Shown here in pieces: positions 14,900 to 24,355 of a DNA stretch of 64,000 nt; within the stretch, counting starts at the first letter, position 1; every line of letters starts with the position of its first letter. This stretch comes from Herbidospora yilanensis (GTDB taxonomy: Bacteria > Actinomycetota > Actinomycetes > Streptosporangiales > Streptosporangiaceae), in assembly GCF_001570565.1 (NCBI RefSeq), contig NZ_BBXE01000024.1:68653-132652 (forward strand). The letters are read 5' to 3'. A model generated the notes under the pieces. It worked only from the letters and a program-made list of their open reading frames with translations. It searched no databases and was not told the origin of the DNA. A program made the translations under genes and the position numbers.

Positions 14900-15247
14900 G
14901 TGGTCATCACGTCGACCACACGGCCCATCCGACAGACCGACCTTCAGGAGGTCCGCGACCACTGCGCCTACCTCATCAGGTTCGCCGACCAACCGTCCGC
15001 TCGCCCCTTCGTCTCCGCTCTCCTCACCATCCCGCACGGGTCGGCGCTTGCCGGCGTCCTCGTCGCCGTTCCCGACCTGTGCGACGAGATCGAGGGACTG
15101 CGCGAGGCACTGACCGCGATCCGGCTCGACCACCACAACCTGACGGCTGCCGTCCGCGCCACCCTCGCCGCCCACCGCGAGGGCGAAGACGATCCGCTCT
15201 ACTACGTGCGGGACGAACTGTCGGCTCAGCGTGGCGAGATTCCATGA
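14900..15247 (+). CDS. Hypothetical protein preceding the translocase
   Basis: A 115-aa soluble protein from GTG 14900 behind GGAGGAAAGGGG. Residues include QEVRDHCAYLIRFADQPSAR and a helical LCDEIEGLREALTAIRLDHH segment. Its stop overlaps the ATG of the FtsK-like gene (ATGA), so the two are translationally coupled. Function unknown. Confidence 0.6.
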   Translation: MVITSTTRPIRQTDLQEVRDHCAYLIRFADQPSARPFVSALLTIPHGSALAGVLVAVPDLCDEIEGLREALTAIRLDHHNLTAAVRATLAAHREGEDDPLYYVRDELSAQRGEIP

Positions 15248-17028
15248 GGGCCCGTCACCTGTCCCGTTCCCAGGTACGCCGCATGCGCCGGTACGGCGTC
15301 GAGCCGATGTTGATGATCGACGCGAACATGCAGTTCGGGCCTCTCGCCGTCACGGTCATCGTCTCGTGGCTGTGGCGACGACGGTCTGAACTGGGCCCAC
15401 TGCTGATCTCCGGACTGACCGTGCTCACGGGTGCCATCGTGCACGTCACTCGCCCGGAATGGGCTCAACCGATCATCGTCAGTACCGGCGTTGCCGTCGC
15501 CCTGGTCGCCATGCTCGGAGGTACGGCGCTTCGTCTACGCGTCAGCGAACGCGTGTACGCGGCGCTCACCGTCGCATGCGCCGGGAGCTGGATCGCGTTC
15601 GCCGCCGCGCACGGCCCATTCAATCCGCCGATGCCCGCGCTCCTGGCGGCGGGAACGCTGGTTCTGGCGTTGCCATGGTGGGTCCATCGTCGCCGACGTA
15701 CCCGGGTGCGCGTTGAACGCACGTTGGCCGCGTGGCCGGAGATCTCCCACGCCTTCGGCCTCACTGGTTCCCGGGTGCAATCGGCGTTCGTCGACCTGTG
15801 GGGCTACCGCGCCCGCATCGGCCTCGCCCGTGGTCAGACCGTGGAACACGCCATGGGCCGCATCCCCGAGATCGAGTCAGCGCTGGGAACCCGCCGTGGT
15901 GCCGTGCGGGTCCAGCCGATTCCCGAGCGAGCCAACCGGATGGAAATCCGGGTGATCGAGACCGACCCGCACGCCGACGCCATCGGCTGGACCGGCCCGT
16001 CCGTCACCTCGATTCGCAACCCGATCGAACTGGGCGTCTTCGAAGACGGCACCCCGGTACGGGTGTCGTTCCTTCGTCGGCACGGGCTGTTCGGTGGCGT
16101 CTCCGGATCGGGCAAGAGCGGCGGACAGAACGTCCTACTCGGCAACCTCACCGCGTGTACCGACGCGATCGTGTGGGGCGTCGACCTGAAACGCGGCATG
16201 GAGCTGCTCCCGTGGGCATCCTGCCTCGACCGCATCGCCACCACTCCGCGGGAAGCCGAAGCACTGTTCCGCGATGCCGTCGCTATCCTCGACGGCCGCG
16301 CCGAGATGCTCGCCATGCAGGGGTTACGGGTCTGGGAGCCCACCCCCGACGCGCCGGCGCTCGTCATCGTCACCGACGAGTACGCCGAACTGTCCGACGA
16401 AGCACCCATAGCGCTGGCACACGCCGACTCCATCGCCCGACGTGGCCGCGCCCCCGCCGTTCAACTCGTCATCGCCACCCAACGTCCATCACAGAAGACC
16501 ATGGGCAACAGCGCCGTCCGGTCCCAGATGGACATCAGAGTCAGCTACCGCGTCCGCGAGCGCCGCGACGTCGACCTGATCCTGGGACAGGGCATGTACA
16601 AGGCCGGCTGGCACGCCGACAAGCTCGACGCCCCCGGCAAGTTCCTCATCAGCTCACCCGAGCACGACATCCCCCGACGCGCACGCGGCTACCTCCTCGA
16701 AGACGACACCGTCCAACGCGCCGCACTACGTCACGCCGACCGACGCCCCACCCTCGACGAGGTATCGCGCCAGGCGCTCGACAACGTCCACCCCGACGAG
16801 CCACGCGAACAGCCCAACCGCAAGAGCGCTCACGACGCCGACGCGGCTCTACTGGCCGCACTGAACGACGCGCCCGACGAGGGAATCGGATTGGCGGATC
16901 TGCTGTCAGCGACCGGCATGAGCCGCGCCACGCTCTACCGCCGTCTCGCCCAACTCGAAGACGAGGGACGCGCCCGACAGACCAGACGCGGACGCTGGCG
17001 CGCGACCGACAGTCATCACAACCCGTAA
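15244..17028 (+). CDS. FtsK/SpoIIIE-type conjugal DNA translocase (TraB/TraSA-like)
   Basis: The ATG at 15244 gives 594 aa; longer frames upstream only shadow the small genes. Residues 30-150 contain about four membrane helices. The RecA-like motor follows with Walker A GVSGSGKS (285-292), Walker B ALVIVTDEY (372-380) and the sensor segment IATQRPSQKTMG. The C-terminal 60 residues (LADLLSATGMSRATLYRRLAQLEDEG) form a winged helix like the gamma/TRS-binding domain of TraB. Streptomyces TraB hexamers pump double-stranded DNA between mycelial cells and recognise short tandem repeats at clt. Just such an array starts 3 bp after the stop codon here. Self-contained conjugative transfer is the likely job. 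Confidence 0.88.
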   Translation: MRARHLSRSQVRRMRRYGVEPMLMIDANMQFGPLAVTVIVSWLWRRRSELGPLLISGLTVLTGAIVHVTRPEWAQPIIVSTGVAVALVAMLGGTALRLRVSERVYAALTVACAGSWIAFAAAHGPFNPPMPALLAAGTLVLALPWWVHRRRRTRVRVERTLAAWPEISHAFGLTGSRVQSAFVDLWGYRARIGLARGQTVEHAMGRIPEIESALGTRRGAVRVQPIPERANRMEIRVIETDPHADAIGWTGPSVTSIRNPIELGVFEDGTPVRVSFLRRHGLFGGVSGSGKSGGQNVLLGNLTACTDAIVWGVDLKRGMELLPWASCLDRIATTPREAEALFRDAVAILDGRAEMLAMQGLRVWEPTPDAPALVIVTDEYAELSDEAPIALAHADSIARRGRAPAVQLVIATQRPSQKTMGNSAVRSQMDIRVSYRVRERRDVDLILGQGMYKAGWHADKLDAPGKFLISSPEHDIPRRARGYLLEDDTVQRAALRHADRRPTLDEVSRQALDNVHPDEPREQPNRKSAHDADAALLAALNDAPDEGIGLADLLSATGMSRATLYRRLAQLEDEGRARQTRRGRWRATDSHHNP

Positions 17029-17030
17029 TC

Positions 17031-17112
17031 GTCTCAACGTCTCAATGTCTCATCGTCTCGCGTGCGTCTGCACATAGGCGTGAGACGAACGCTGAGACGA
17101 ACCCGTGAGACA
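17031..17112. promoter_or_regulatory. Candidate clt: four tandem 8-bp repeats plus three inverted copies
   Basis: GTCTCA units start at 17031, 17039, 17047 and 17055, an exact 8-bp period (the fourth is GTCTCG). Three inverted copies TGAGAC follow at 17081, 17093 and 17106. In pSVH1/pIJ101-type plasmids the translocase binds 8-bp tandem repeats located at the end of traB. Position and period match; the repeat sequence itself is different. Confidence 0.6.
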
Positions 17113-17197
17113 AACACACACAGTAACCAAGAGAGGTGATCGCCAGACGACAACCAGACACCTCGGGGTGACGCCCGGGGGAGAGGAGGTGATCAAT

Positions 17198-17362
17198 ATG
17201 CAGGCGTACACGGTCGAACAGGTCGCCGAGATCCTCAACATCGGACGCGACAAGGTCTACGCGCTTCTCCGTACGAAGCAGCTCAACAGCATCAAGATCG
17301 GCAAGCTCCGCCGCATCACCGACCAGCACCTTTCCGACTTCATCTCCTCACTCGAGGAGTGA
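17198..17362 (+). CDS. xis: Excisionase (HTH_17/MerR-like Xis)
   Basis: The ATG at 17198 is 6 bp after GAGGAGGTGATC; an upstream frame extension lacks a ribosome-binding site. The 54-aa product MQAYTVEQVAEILNIGRDKV...RITDQHLSDFISSLEE is a single winged helix-turn-helix of the DNA-binding excisionase family. Xis proteins bend attL/attR and direct the integrase towards excision. It lies upstream of the RHH and integrase genes, as in pSAM2-type elements. Confidence 0.85.
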   Translation: MQAYTVEQVAEILNIGRDKVYALLRTKQLNSIKIGKLRRITDQHLSDFISSLEE

Positions 17363-17367
17363 AGCGG

Positions 17368-17395
17368 TATAGAGCAGTATGCAGCGACATGCCGC
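17368..17395 (+). promoter_or_regulatory. Candidate GntR operator before the RHH-integrase genes
   Basis: This 28-bp site starts TATAGAGC and ends CATGCCGC. It matches the site in the GntR promoter (11089-11062, minus strand) at 24 of 28 positions. It begins 5 bp after the xis stop, in the putative promoter of the genes at 17522 and 17676. Confidence 0.55.
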
Positions 17396-17521
17396 TGTGC
17401 TACGTTGCGCTACAGACCCCCTGACGCGCCGACCGGAGACCGGCCGGAAAGTCCCGAGGTCAGACGCCATAGGTAGCTCCGTCGGCACGGACCCCATCCA
17501 AGCCACGAGAGGAGGCATCCC

Positions 17522-17698
17522 ATGTCGAGCGACCGCACCACGTTGCCGGCCGTGCGGGTCGAGACCGCGTTCAAAGCACGCCTCGCCCGCTACGCCGAAT
17601 CGCAGGAACGCGACGTGTCATGGGTGATCCGGAAGGCCATCGAGGAGTACCTCACGAGCCACGAGGAGGCATCGCATGTCCAAGATCATGATCGGTAA
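17522..17698 (+). CDS. Ribbon-helix-helix (CopG-like) small protein
   Basis: ATG 17522 follows GAGAGGAGGC. The 58-aa product has the RHH pattern: a strand (TTLPAVRVE), then helices (FKARLARYAESQERDVSWVI, RKAIEEYL). Its last 23 bp overlap the integrase start, so it is translationally coupled to int and probably regulates integration/excision or its own promoter. Confidence 0.75.
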   Translation: MSSDRTTLPAVRVETAFKARLARYAESQERDVSWVIRKAIEEYLTSHEEASHVQDHDR

Positions 17699-18857
17699 GT
17701 ACGAAGGCACCATCTATCCCGAGGGGAACGGCTTCACTGGAGCTGTCTCCCTCGGGTTCGGCGCGGACGGCCGTCGCCAGCGACTCAAGCGCAAAGGCAA
17801 GACGAAGAGCGACGTCAAGGACAAGCTCATAGAGGCCGTCAAGGACCTTGAGCTTGGCATCAAGAGCCCCGAGCGCTACACGGTAGGCGAGGCCGTCACC
17901 GACTGGTTAGCCAGCGGCCTCAAGGACCAGAGCGAGAGAACCGTCGACACCCTCCGCAGACTCGCCGACAAGCACGTCATCCCGAAGATCGGCAAGGCCA
18001 AACTCAAGACGCTCCGCGCCGATGACGTCGACAAGTGGTTAGAAGGACTCAAGGCCGTCTTGTCGACGAGCACGATTCACCGCGTGCACTCGATCCTGAA
18101 GCGCGCCATCCGGCACGCTGAGGCCAGAGACATGGTCGGCAGGAACGTCGCCGAACTGGTCACGGCACCGAAGGGAAAGACGGGCCGCCCGAGCAAGGCA
18201 CTGACGTTCGCTCAGGCGACGGCCGTCCTCGAAGCGGCGGAATCGTCGGGCCTGCACGCCTACATCGTGCTCAGCCTCATGACCGGCGTCCGCACCGAAG
18301 AGGCCCGTGCACTGCAATGGGATCACGTCGTCGCATGGGTGACGGGCGACGGCTGGCAACCCGTCACCAAAGCGGGGTTCGACCATCAGCGGTTCGCCAT
18401 CTACGTGTGGCGGGCCGATCGCGTCGGGGGAGACACCAAGACCCCCACCTCGCGCCGCACCCTCGAAGTACCGGCTCAAGTCGGAGCCGCGTTGCGACGC
18501 CAGCACGCACGACAGGCGAAGCAGAAGCTCCGCGCGGGCGAGGCGTGGCAGGAACACGGCGTGGTGTTCTCCACTCGCACCGGAACCCCGAAGGACGCCG
18601 CCAACGTCCGCAAGTCGTTCCAGCGCATCACCGCGAGCGCGGGCCTCGACGGCACGTGGACCCCACGAGAACTACGGCACTCGTTCGTCTCGATCATGAG
18701 CGCTCACGGCGTCCGCATCGAGACGATCGCCGATCTCGTCGGCCACGCCGGCACCCGCGTCACAGAGTCGGTTTACCGACTCCAGCTCAGCCCCGAGATC
18801 TCCCAAGGCGCAGAAGCAATGAACGAGATCTTCGGAGCAGCGGGTAAGTCCGCCTGA
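17676..18857 (+). CDS. int: Tyrosine site-specific integrase
   Basis: This 393-aa protein has an Arm-binding N-terminal domain (residues 1-60), a SAM-like core-binding domain (70-150) and the catalytic domain. Catalytic residues are R206 (MTGVRTEEA), R334 with H335 (PRELRHSF), H357 (LVGHAG) and Y367 (TESVYR). The HxxR box reads RELR, a common variant. It inserts the element into tRNA-Val(GAC) by recombination between the 47-bp att sequences. It overlaps the RHH gene by 23 bp and ends 90 bp before the intact tRNA. A diverged fragment of a related integrase lies beyond the left end at 4486. Confidence 0.95.
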   Translation: MSKIMIGKYEGTIYPEGNGFTGAVSLGFGADGRRQRLKRKGKTKSDVKDKLIEAVKDLELGIKSPERYTVGEAVTDWLASGLKDQSERTVDTLRRLADKHVIPKIGKAKLKTLRADDVDKWLEGLKAVLSTSTIHRVHSILKRAIRHAEARDMVGRNVAELVTAPKGKTGRPSKALTFAQATAVLEAAESSGLHAYIVLSLMTGVRTEEARALQWDHVVAWVTGDGWQPVTKAGFDHQRFAIYVWRADRVGGDTKTPTSRRTLEVPAQVGAALRRQHARQAKQKLRAGEAWQEHGVVFSTRTGTPKDAANVRKSFQRITASAGLDGTWTPRELRHSFVSIMSAHGVRIETIADLVGHAGTRVTESVYRLQLSPEISQGAEAMNEIFGAAGKSA

Positions 18858-18858
18858 G

Positions 18859-18879
18859 TTGGCTCCCGGATTGGCTCCC
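18859..18879. promoter_or_regulatory. Putative integrase arm-type sites, right end
   Basis: TTGGCTCCC occurs at 18859-18867 and 18871-18879, in the same orientation as the pair at 5092-5113 at the other end. They lie about 70-90 bp from the attR core. Confidence 0.55.
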
Positions 18880-18895
18880 CGCGACCCCAAAGATC

Positions 18896-18925
18896 AAAAA
18901 AGGGCTCCGGAGGCTCTCCGAAACC
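18896..18925 (-). terminator. Terminator of the tRNA cluster, supplied by the element
   Basis: Read on the minus strand, a GGG...CCC stem with an inner CGGAG/CTCCG hairpin (18908-18920) is followed by a run of six T (18901-18896). It replaces the chromosomal terminator displaced to 4882-4938, so the rebuilt tRNA gene still ends properly. Confidence 0.7.
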
Positions 18926-18944
18926 CTTCCTGACCTGCAACAAC

Positions 18945-19019
18945 TGGTGGACGATACAGGGATTGAACCTGTGACCTCTTCCGTGTCAGGGAAGCGCTCT
19001 CCCGCTGAGCTAATCGTCC
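18945..19019 (-). tRNA. tRNA-Val (anticodon GAC), CCA encoded; attachment site
   Basis: The cloverleaf reads GGACGAT acceptor, D-arm AGCTCAGCGGGAGAGC, anticodon loop CTGACAC (anticodon GAC), T-arm with GGTTCAATCCC, and encoded CCA at 18947-18945. Its 3' 47 bp are attR, so the functional gene is a hybrid whose 3' half came with the element. Confidence 0.95.
18947..18993 (-). repeat. attR: 47-bp core inside tRNA-Val
   Basis: Identical to 4943-4989. It covers the tRNA from the first base of the encoded CCA (18947) through the T-arm to the anticodon arm. The crossover by the integrase lies within it. Confidence 0.92.
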
Positions 19020-19032
19020 AAGCGAACTTCCG

Positions 19033-19104
19033 AGCGGAAGACGGGATTCGAACCCGCGACCCTCACCTTGGCAAGGTGATGCTCTACCCCTGAGCCACTT
19101 CCGC
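19033..19104 (-). tRNA. tRNA-Gly (anticodon GCC), copy 1
   Basis: Acceptor GCGGAAG, anticodon stem CACC/GGTG around a loop with GCC, T-loop GGTTCGAATCC, discriminator T, CCA not encoded. Identical to the copy at 19251-19322. Confidence 0.95.
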
Positions 19105-19178
19105 GTAGTCGCCTCGGATTTACCTCCGCGACACCTGTCTTACTCTAGCGGACTTCACGAGACTCCGTGACGACCTCG

Positions 19179-19249
19179 AGGTGGAGACGGGATTTGAACC
19201 CGTGTACGCGGCTTTGCAGGCCGCTGCCTCGCCTCTCGGCCACTCCACC
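19179..19249 (-). tRNA. tRNA-Cys (anticodon GCA)
   Basis: Acceptor GGTGGAG, anticodon loop CTGCAAA (GCA) on a GCGGC/GCCGC stem, T-loop GGTTCAAATCC, discriminator T, CCA not encoded. It lies between the two identical tRNA-Gly genes. Confidence 0.95.
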
Positions 19250-19250
19250 G

Positions 19251-19322
19251 AGCGGAAGACGGGATTCGAACCCGCGACCCTCACCTTGGCAAGGTGATGC
19301 TCTACCCCTGAGCCACTTCCGC
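19251..19322 (-). tRNA. tRNA-Gly (anticodon GCC), copy 2
   Basis: Identical in sequence to 19033-19104, with flanking identity extending to 77 bp (19030-19106 and 19248-19324). It is probably the first gene of a Gly-Cys-Gly-Val transcript running leftward. Confidence 0.95.
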
Positions 19323-19351
19323 GTGATCCGCCGTTCCCTTCCGGGTCGGCC

Positions 19352-20740
19352 TCACGAAGAAGACTTTAGCGTGTTTCCCGGGTGCTCGTGCGCACCGAGC
19401 GCGTGCCGCGCGCCTGCGAGGATCGCTCCGTACTGGATGGCCACCAGGTGGGCGATGGGAATCGTCTGGTCGGACATCTCGTTTTCGGCGTCCGCGCACC
19501 ATTCTTCGTACGTCTCCGACAGGGTCCGGCAGCCGCGTCTGATGGCGGGGGTGCCGTTGCCGATGGCCAGTTCGCCTTCGAGGGCGCGCAGCAGCATGCC
19601 GCCGAAGCGGAGCCGGTAGCTGTGCACGAGGTCGCGGCAGGAGGACACCTCGGCGGCCGTGGCGGCGCGGACGGCAGAGGGGGCCGCCGAGCGGTTCTCG
19701 TCGGTGGCGGCGATGCTGGCGAGCATCGGGATGAAGAAGCGGGAGGCGCGGAGGAAGGGGGAGGAGCTGACCAGGTCGGGGGTGACGGCGGTGAGGGTCT
19801 CCTCCAGGATCGTGGCGGTCTCGCGCAGGTGGGCGGCCTGGGTGCGGATCAGTTCCCCGTACGCGATCTCGGTCTCCGAGGTGTCGCCGGCGGCGGGGTC
19901 GACCCAGTAGGGGAGTTCGGCGGTCAGGCAGAGGGTGCCCCAGCGGGCGGCGTAGGTGTCGGAGGCGGTGCCGGTGATGACCTCCGTCGGGTCCTGCCCG
20001 AGGGCTTCGACGTAGTCGTAGGTCTCCTCCATGCGGGGGGTGAGGAAGATCGCGGGGGCCAGTTGGCCGATCGCCGGGTGTTCGGGTTCGCCGACGTGGA
20101 GGGGGAGGCCGAACAGGCCGGGGAGTTCGGTCAGGACGGTCTGGAGTTCGGGTTCGGGGCGGGACAGGTAGTAGAAGACGCCGCCGAGTTCGCCGTTGTG
20201 GAGGGTGGTCAGGAAGGCGGGGCGGGTGCGGTCGATCAGGCGCATCAGGGCCAGGGTCTCGGGCAGGACCCGGTCGAAGTAGGAGCGTTTGTAGGTGAAC
20301 GGGAAAGTCCATTCGACCTGTTCGTCGCCGGCGGGGCGGTAGAAGTGCCGGCCGTAGTGGGCTTTGGTGTACGGCCCGGCGAACCAGCCCTCGTTGAGCC
20401 GGGTCCCGTCGGGGTCGAGGCAGCCGACGATGTGCCAGCGGGCGCCGTTGCGCAGCATCGCGTCGGCGCAGAGCCGGGAGGCCAGGTGCATCACCGTCAG
20501 GCCGCCGATGGGCTCGTTGGGGTGGGGGCCGGCGGCCACGACGACGTCGCGGTCGCCGTCGCCGATGGTGAGGCACAGCAGGGGGTCGCCCAGGCGTGAG
20601 GTGCCGATCCGGTCGATCGAGGCCAGGTCGCGGTGGGTGGCGGCCAGGCGGGTCAGGTACTCGTTGACCTCGTCGACGGTGGCGAACCGGTCGTACTCGG
20701 GGACGGTGCCGAGTTCACGCGTCAGGTCTGGAGCAAGCAT
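19352..20740 (-). CDS. M14-family zinc carboxypeptidase-like protein
   Basis: This 462-aa protein has the M14 zinc site HxxE in AGPHPNEPIGGL near residue 75, a following GCLDPDGTRLNEGWF segment and a later LHNGELGG. No signal peptide is present, so it would act in the cytosol on peptides or muropeptide-like substrates. The C-terminal third (RSAAPSAVRAATAAEVSSCR..., TYEEWCADAENEM) is helical and not part of the classical fold. It is divergent from the amidohydrolase at 20808. Substrate unknown. Confidence 0.78.
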   Translation of the reverse strand: MLAPDLTRELGTVPEYDRFATVDEVNEYLTRLAATHRDLASIDRIGTSRLGDPLLCLTIGDGDRDVVVAAGPHPNEPIGGLTVMHLASRLCADAMLRNGARWHIVGCLDPDGTRLNEGWFAGPYTKAHYGRHFYRPAGDEQVEWTFPFTYKRSYFDRVLPETLALMRLIDRTRPAFLTTLHNGELGGVFYYLSRPEPELQTVLTELPGLFGLPLHVGEPEHPAIGQLAPAIFLTPRMEETYDYVEALGQDPTEVITGTASDTYAARWGTLCLTAELPYWVDPAAGDTSETEIAYGELIRTQAAHLRETATILEETLTAVTPDLVSSSPFLRASRFFIPMLASIAATDENRSAAPSAVRAATAAEVSSCRDLVHSYRLRFGGMLLRALEGELAIGNGTPAIRRGCRTLSETYEEWCADAENEMSDQTIPIAHLVAIQYGAILAGARHALGAHEHPGNTLKSSS

Positions 20741-20807
20741 CCCTTAAGTTTGCACACGGACCATACCCCCTATAAAGACACAAAGACTGACAAATAAGGT
20801 TCAGGGC

Positions 20808-22196
20808 ATGTCTCTCCTGTTCAGGAACGCCCGAGCCGGGATCGGCGGGCCGCTCACCGCATTCGCGATCTCGGCCGGACAGGTCGTCGCCCCCGGCGAC
20901 GTCACCCCCGACGAGATCGTCGACCTCCAGGGCGCGACCGTGCTGCCCGGTCTCGTGGACGCCCATGTGCACTCCGTGCAGTGGGCGCAGAACCGCCGCC
21001 GGGCCGACCTGTCCGCGGCCACCTCCGCCGCGCACGCCGCCTCCCTCATCCTGGAGGCGGCACGACCGGGGGAGCCCACCATGGGCTTCGGCTTCCGCGA
21101 CGCCTTCTGGGCCGACGAGATGCACAAGGACCTGCTGCCGGTCGAGCATCCCTTCGTCCTGGTCAGCAATGATCTGCACACGGCCTGGTTCAGCCAGGCC
21201 GCGCTCTCGCTGATCGGCCGGGGCGACCATCCGACCGGGGTGCTCCTCGAAGGCGACTGCTTCCGCGGGCTGGCCGCGCTGCCGCCGCCCCCGGCCGAGC
21301 TGGTCGACGAGTGGGTGGCCGAGGCGATGACGGCCGCGGCGGCCCGGGGGGTCACGGGGGTGATCGACTTCGAGTACGCCGACAACGTGAGCGACTGGCA
21401 GCGCCGCCGGACCGACGTGCGGGTCGCCTGTTCGATCCCGCGTGACCGGCTCGCCGCCGCGGTGGCCGATGGGCTGCGTACCGGAATGGAGATCGGCGGT
21501 CTGCTGCGGGTCGGGCCGGTGAAGATGTTCGTGGACGGGTCCCTGAACACCCGGACCGCCTACTGCGCCGACCCCTACCCCGGCACCGCCTCGCGGGGGC
21601 TGCTGGAGTTGCCGCCGGAGGAGCTGCTCGGCACCATGCGGCTGGCGAGTGAGAACGGGATCCATCCGGCCGTGCACGCCATCGGCGACGACGCGGTGAC
21701 CATCGCCCTCGACGCCTTCCACGAGTTGGCCTGCCCGGGGCGGATCGAGCACGCGCAGCTCGTCTCCCGGGCCGACTTCCCCCGGTTCGCCCTGGAGGGC
21801 CTGGTCGCGGGGGTGCAGCCCGCCCACCAGCCCGACGACCGGGAGGTCGCCGACCTCCAGTGGCCGGGGCGGACCGACCGGGCCTACGCCTTCGCCGACC
21901 TGCTGGCCGCCGGGGCGACCATCGAGATCGGCTCCGACGCCCCGGTGTCGCCGCTGGACCCGTGGGACGGCATCGCCTCGGCCGTCACCCGGACCGACGA
22001 CGACCGGCCGGCCTGGCATCCCGAGCAGGCGATCCCGCTCGCCACCGCGCTGGCCGCCGCCGCCCAGGGCCGGACCGGAGTCCACGCCGGGGACCCGGCC
22101 GATCTCGTCGTCGTGGGCGACATGTCCGATCTGCGTGATCCGGAGATCCTCGGGACGATGCTCGCCGGGCAGTGGACGTACAAAAACGGGGTTTGA
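20808..22196 (+). CDS. Amidohydrolase family protein (YtcJ-like)
   Basis: The 462-aa protein starts with the small beta domain, then VLPGLVDAHVHSVQW, the metal-binding HxH of amidohydrolases. Later metal/catalytic positions include HAIGDDAV, RIEHAQLV, a conserved VGVQPAHQPDD and SDAPVSPLDPWDGI. It closes with DPADLVVVGD of the beta domain. This is the amidohydrolase 3 / YtcJ subgroup, acting on amide or urea-type bonds of an unknown substrate. It is the first of three plus-strand genes running to glmS, though a gap of about 60 bp argues against strict coupling. Confidence 0.85.
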   Translation: MSLLFRNARAGIGGPLTAFAISAGQVVAPGDVTPDEIVDLQGATVLPGLVDAHVHSVQWAQNRRRADLSAATSAAHAASLILEAARPGEPTMGFGFRDAFWADEMHKDLLPVEHPFVLVSNDLHTAWFSQAALSLIGRGDHPTGVLLEGDCFRGLAALPPPPAELVDEWVAEAMTAAAARGVTGVIDFEYADNVSDWQRRRTDVRVACSIPRDRLAAAVADGLRTGMEIGGLLRVGPVKMFVDGSLNTRTAYCADPYPGTASRGLLELPPEELLGTMRLASENGIHPAVHAIGDDAVTIALDAFHELACPGRIEHAQLVSRADFPRFALEGLVAGVQPAHQPDDREVADLQWPGRTDRAYAFADLLAAGATIEIGSDAPVSPLDPWDGIASAVTRTDDDRPAWHPEQAIPLATALAAAAQGRTGVHAGDPADLVVVGDMSDLRDPEILGTMLAGQWTYKNGV

Positions 22197-22256
22197 TGCC
22201 CGATTCCGGGCAGGATTCTTGGTATTCCCGGTTCCTCCTCCGTAAGGTCCATCTCT

Positions 22257-22520
22257 GTGCCGTACGACGACCTCATCGCCCACCTCATGCGGACGACCTC
22301 GCTCGGCCCGGGTGAGGCGGCGAGGGTGGTCGCCGACGTGCTCAGCTACTTCGGCGAGACGGCCGAGGCCTATGTCAGGCGCAGGCATGCCGAAATGCGG
22401 GCACGCGGGCTCGGCAACGACGAGATCTTCCGCCGGGTGGCCGCCGAGCTGCCCGTGCGCCGGGTCGCGGCACCGGAGCTGTCACAGCGCCAGCTCCGCC
22501 GGATCATCTACGGAGGGTGA
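22257..22520 (+). CDS. Small conserved protein preceding glmS
   Basis: GTG 22257 gives 87 aa: helical, charged, with ARVVADVLSYFGETAEAYVR and a C-terminal LSQRQLRRIIYGG. No domain is recognised. It ends 6 bp before glmS, so the two are probably co-transcribed; any role in amino-sugar supply is only positional inference. Confidence 0.68.
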   Translation: MPYDDLIAHLMRTTSLGPGEAARVVADVLSYFGETAEAYVRRRHAEMRARGLGNDEIFRRVAAELPVRRVAAPELSQRQLRRIIYGG

Positions 22521-22525
22521 ACTCT

Positions 22526-24343
<1,818 letters not shown>

Positions 24344-24355
24344 GCCCCGGAGAAC

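Larger units (their letters stand above)
4943..18993. mobile_element. AICE-like integrative and conjugative element in tRNA-Val(GAC)
   Basis: Perfect 47-bp direct repeats of the tRNA-Val 3' part bound the region, and the excised circle would be 14,004 bp. Backbone genes are a GntR repressor, small transfer genes, an FtsK/TraB-type translocase, an excisionase, a ribbon-helix-helix protein and a tyrosine integrase next to the intact tRNA. This is the order known from Streptomyces pSAM2-type elements, which transfer double-stranded DNA with one translocase. The left 6 kb (nuclease-helicase pair and HNH protein) is lower in G+C than both the backbone and the chromosome and is cargo. No replication initiator gene was recognised, which sets it apart from pSAM2. 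All catalytic integrase residues are present, so it may be mobile. Confidence 0.9.

Noticed and set aside
14503-15243. 841-residue version of the translocase starting at 14503
   Set aside because: The upstream part runs through three small genes in another frame with low-complexity Arg/Pro sequence; the ATG at 15244 is coupled to the previous stop and starts the conserved protein.
20715-22388. Long minus-strand frames opposite the amidohydrolase, glmS and MFS genes
   Set aside because: They are antisense shadows of G/C-rich third positions, with Gly/Arg/Val-rich repetitive sequence and no family resemblance.
22190-22525. glmS ribozyme upstream of glmS
   Set aside because: The 5' region is occupied by a small gene ending 6 bp before glmS, and no ribozyme core was recognisable.
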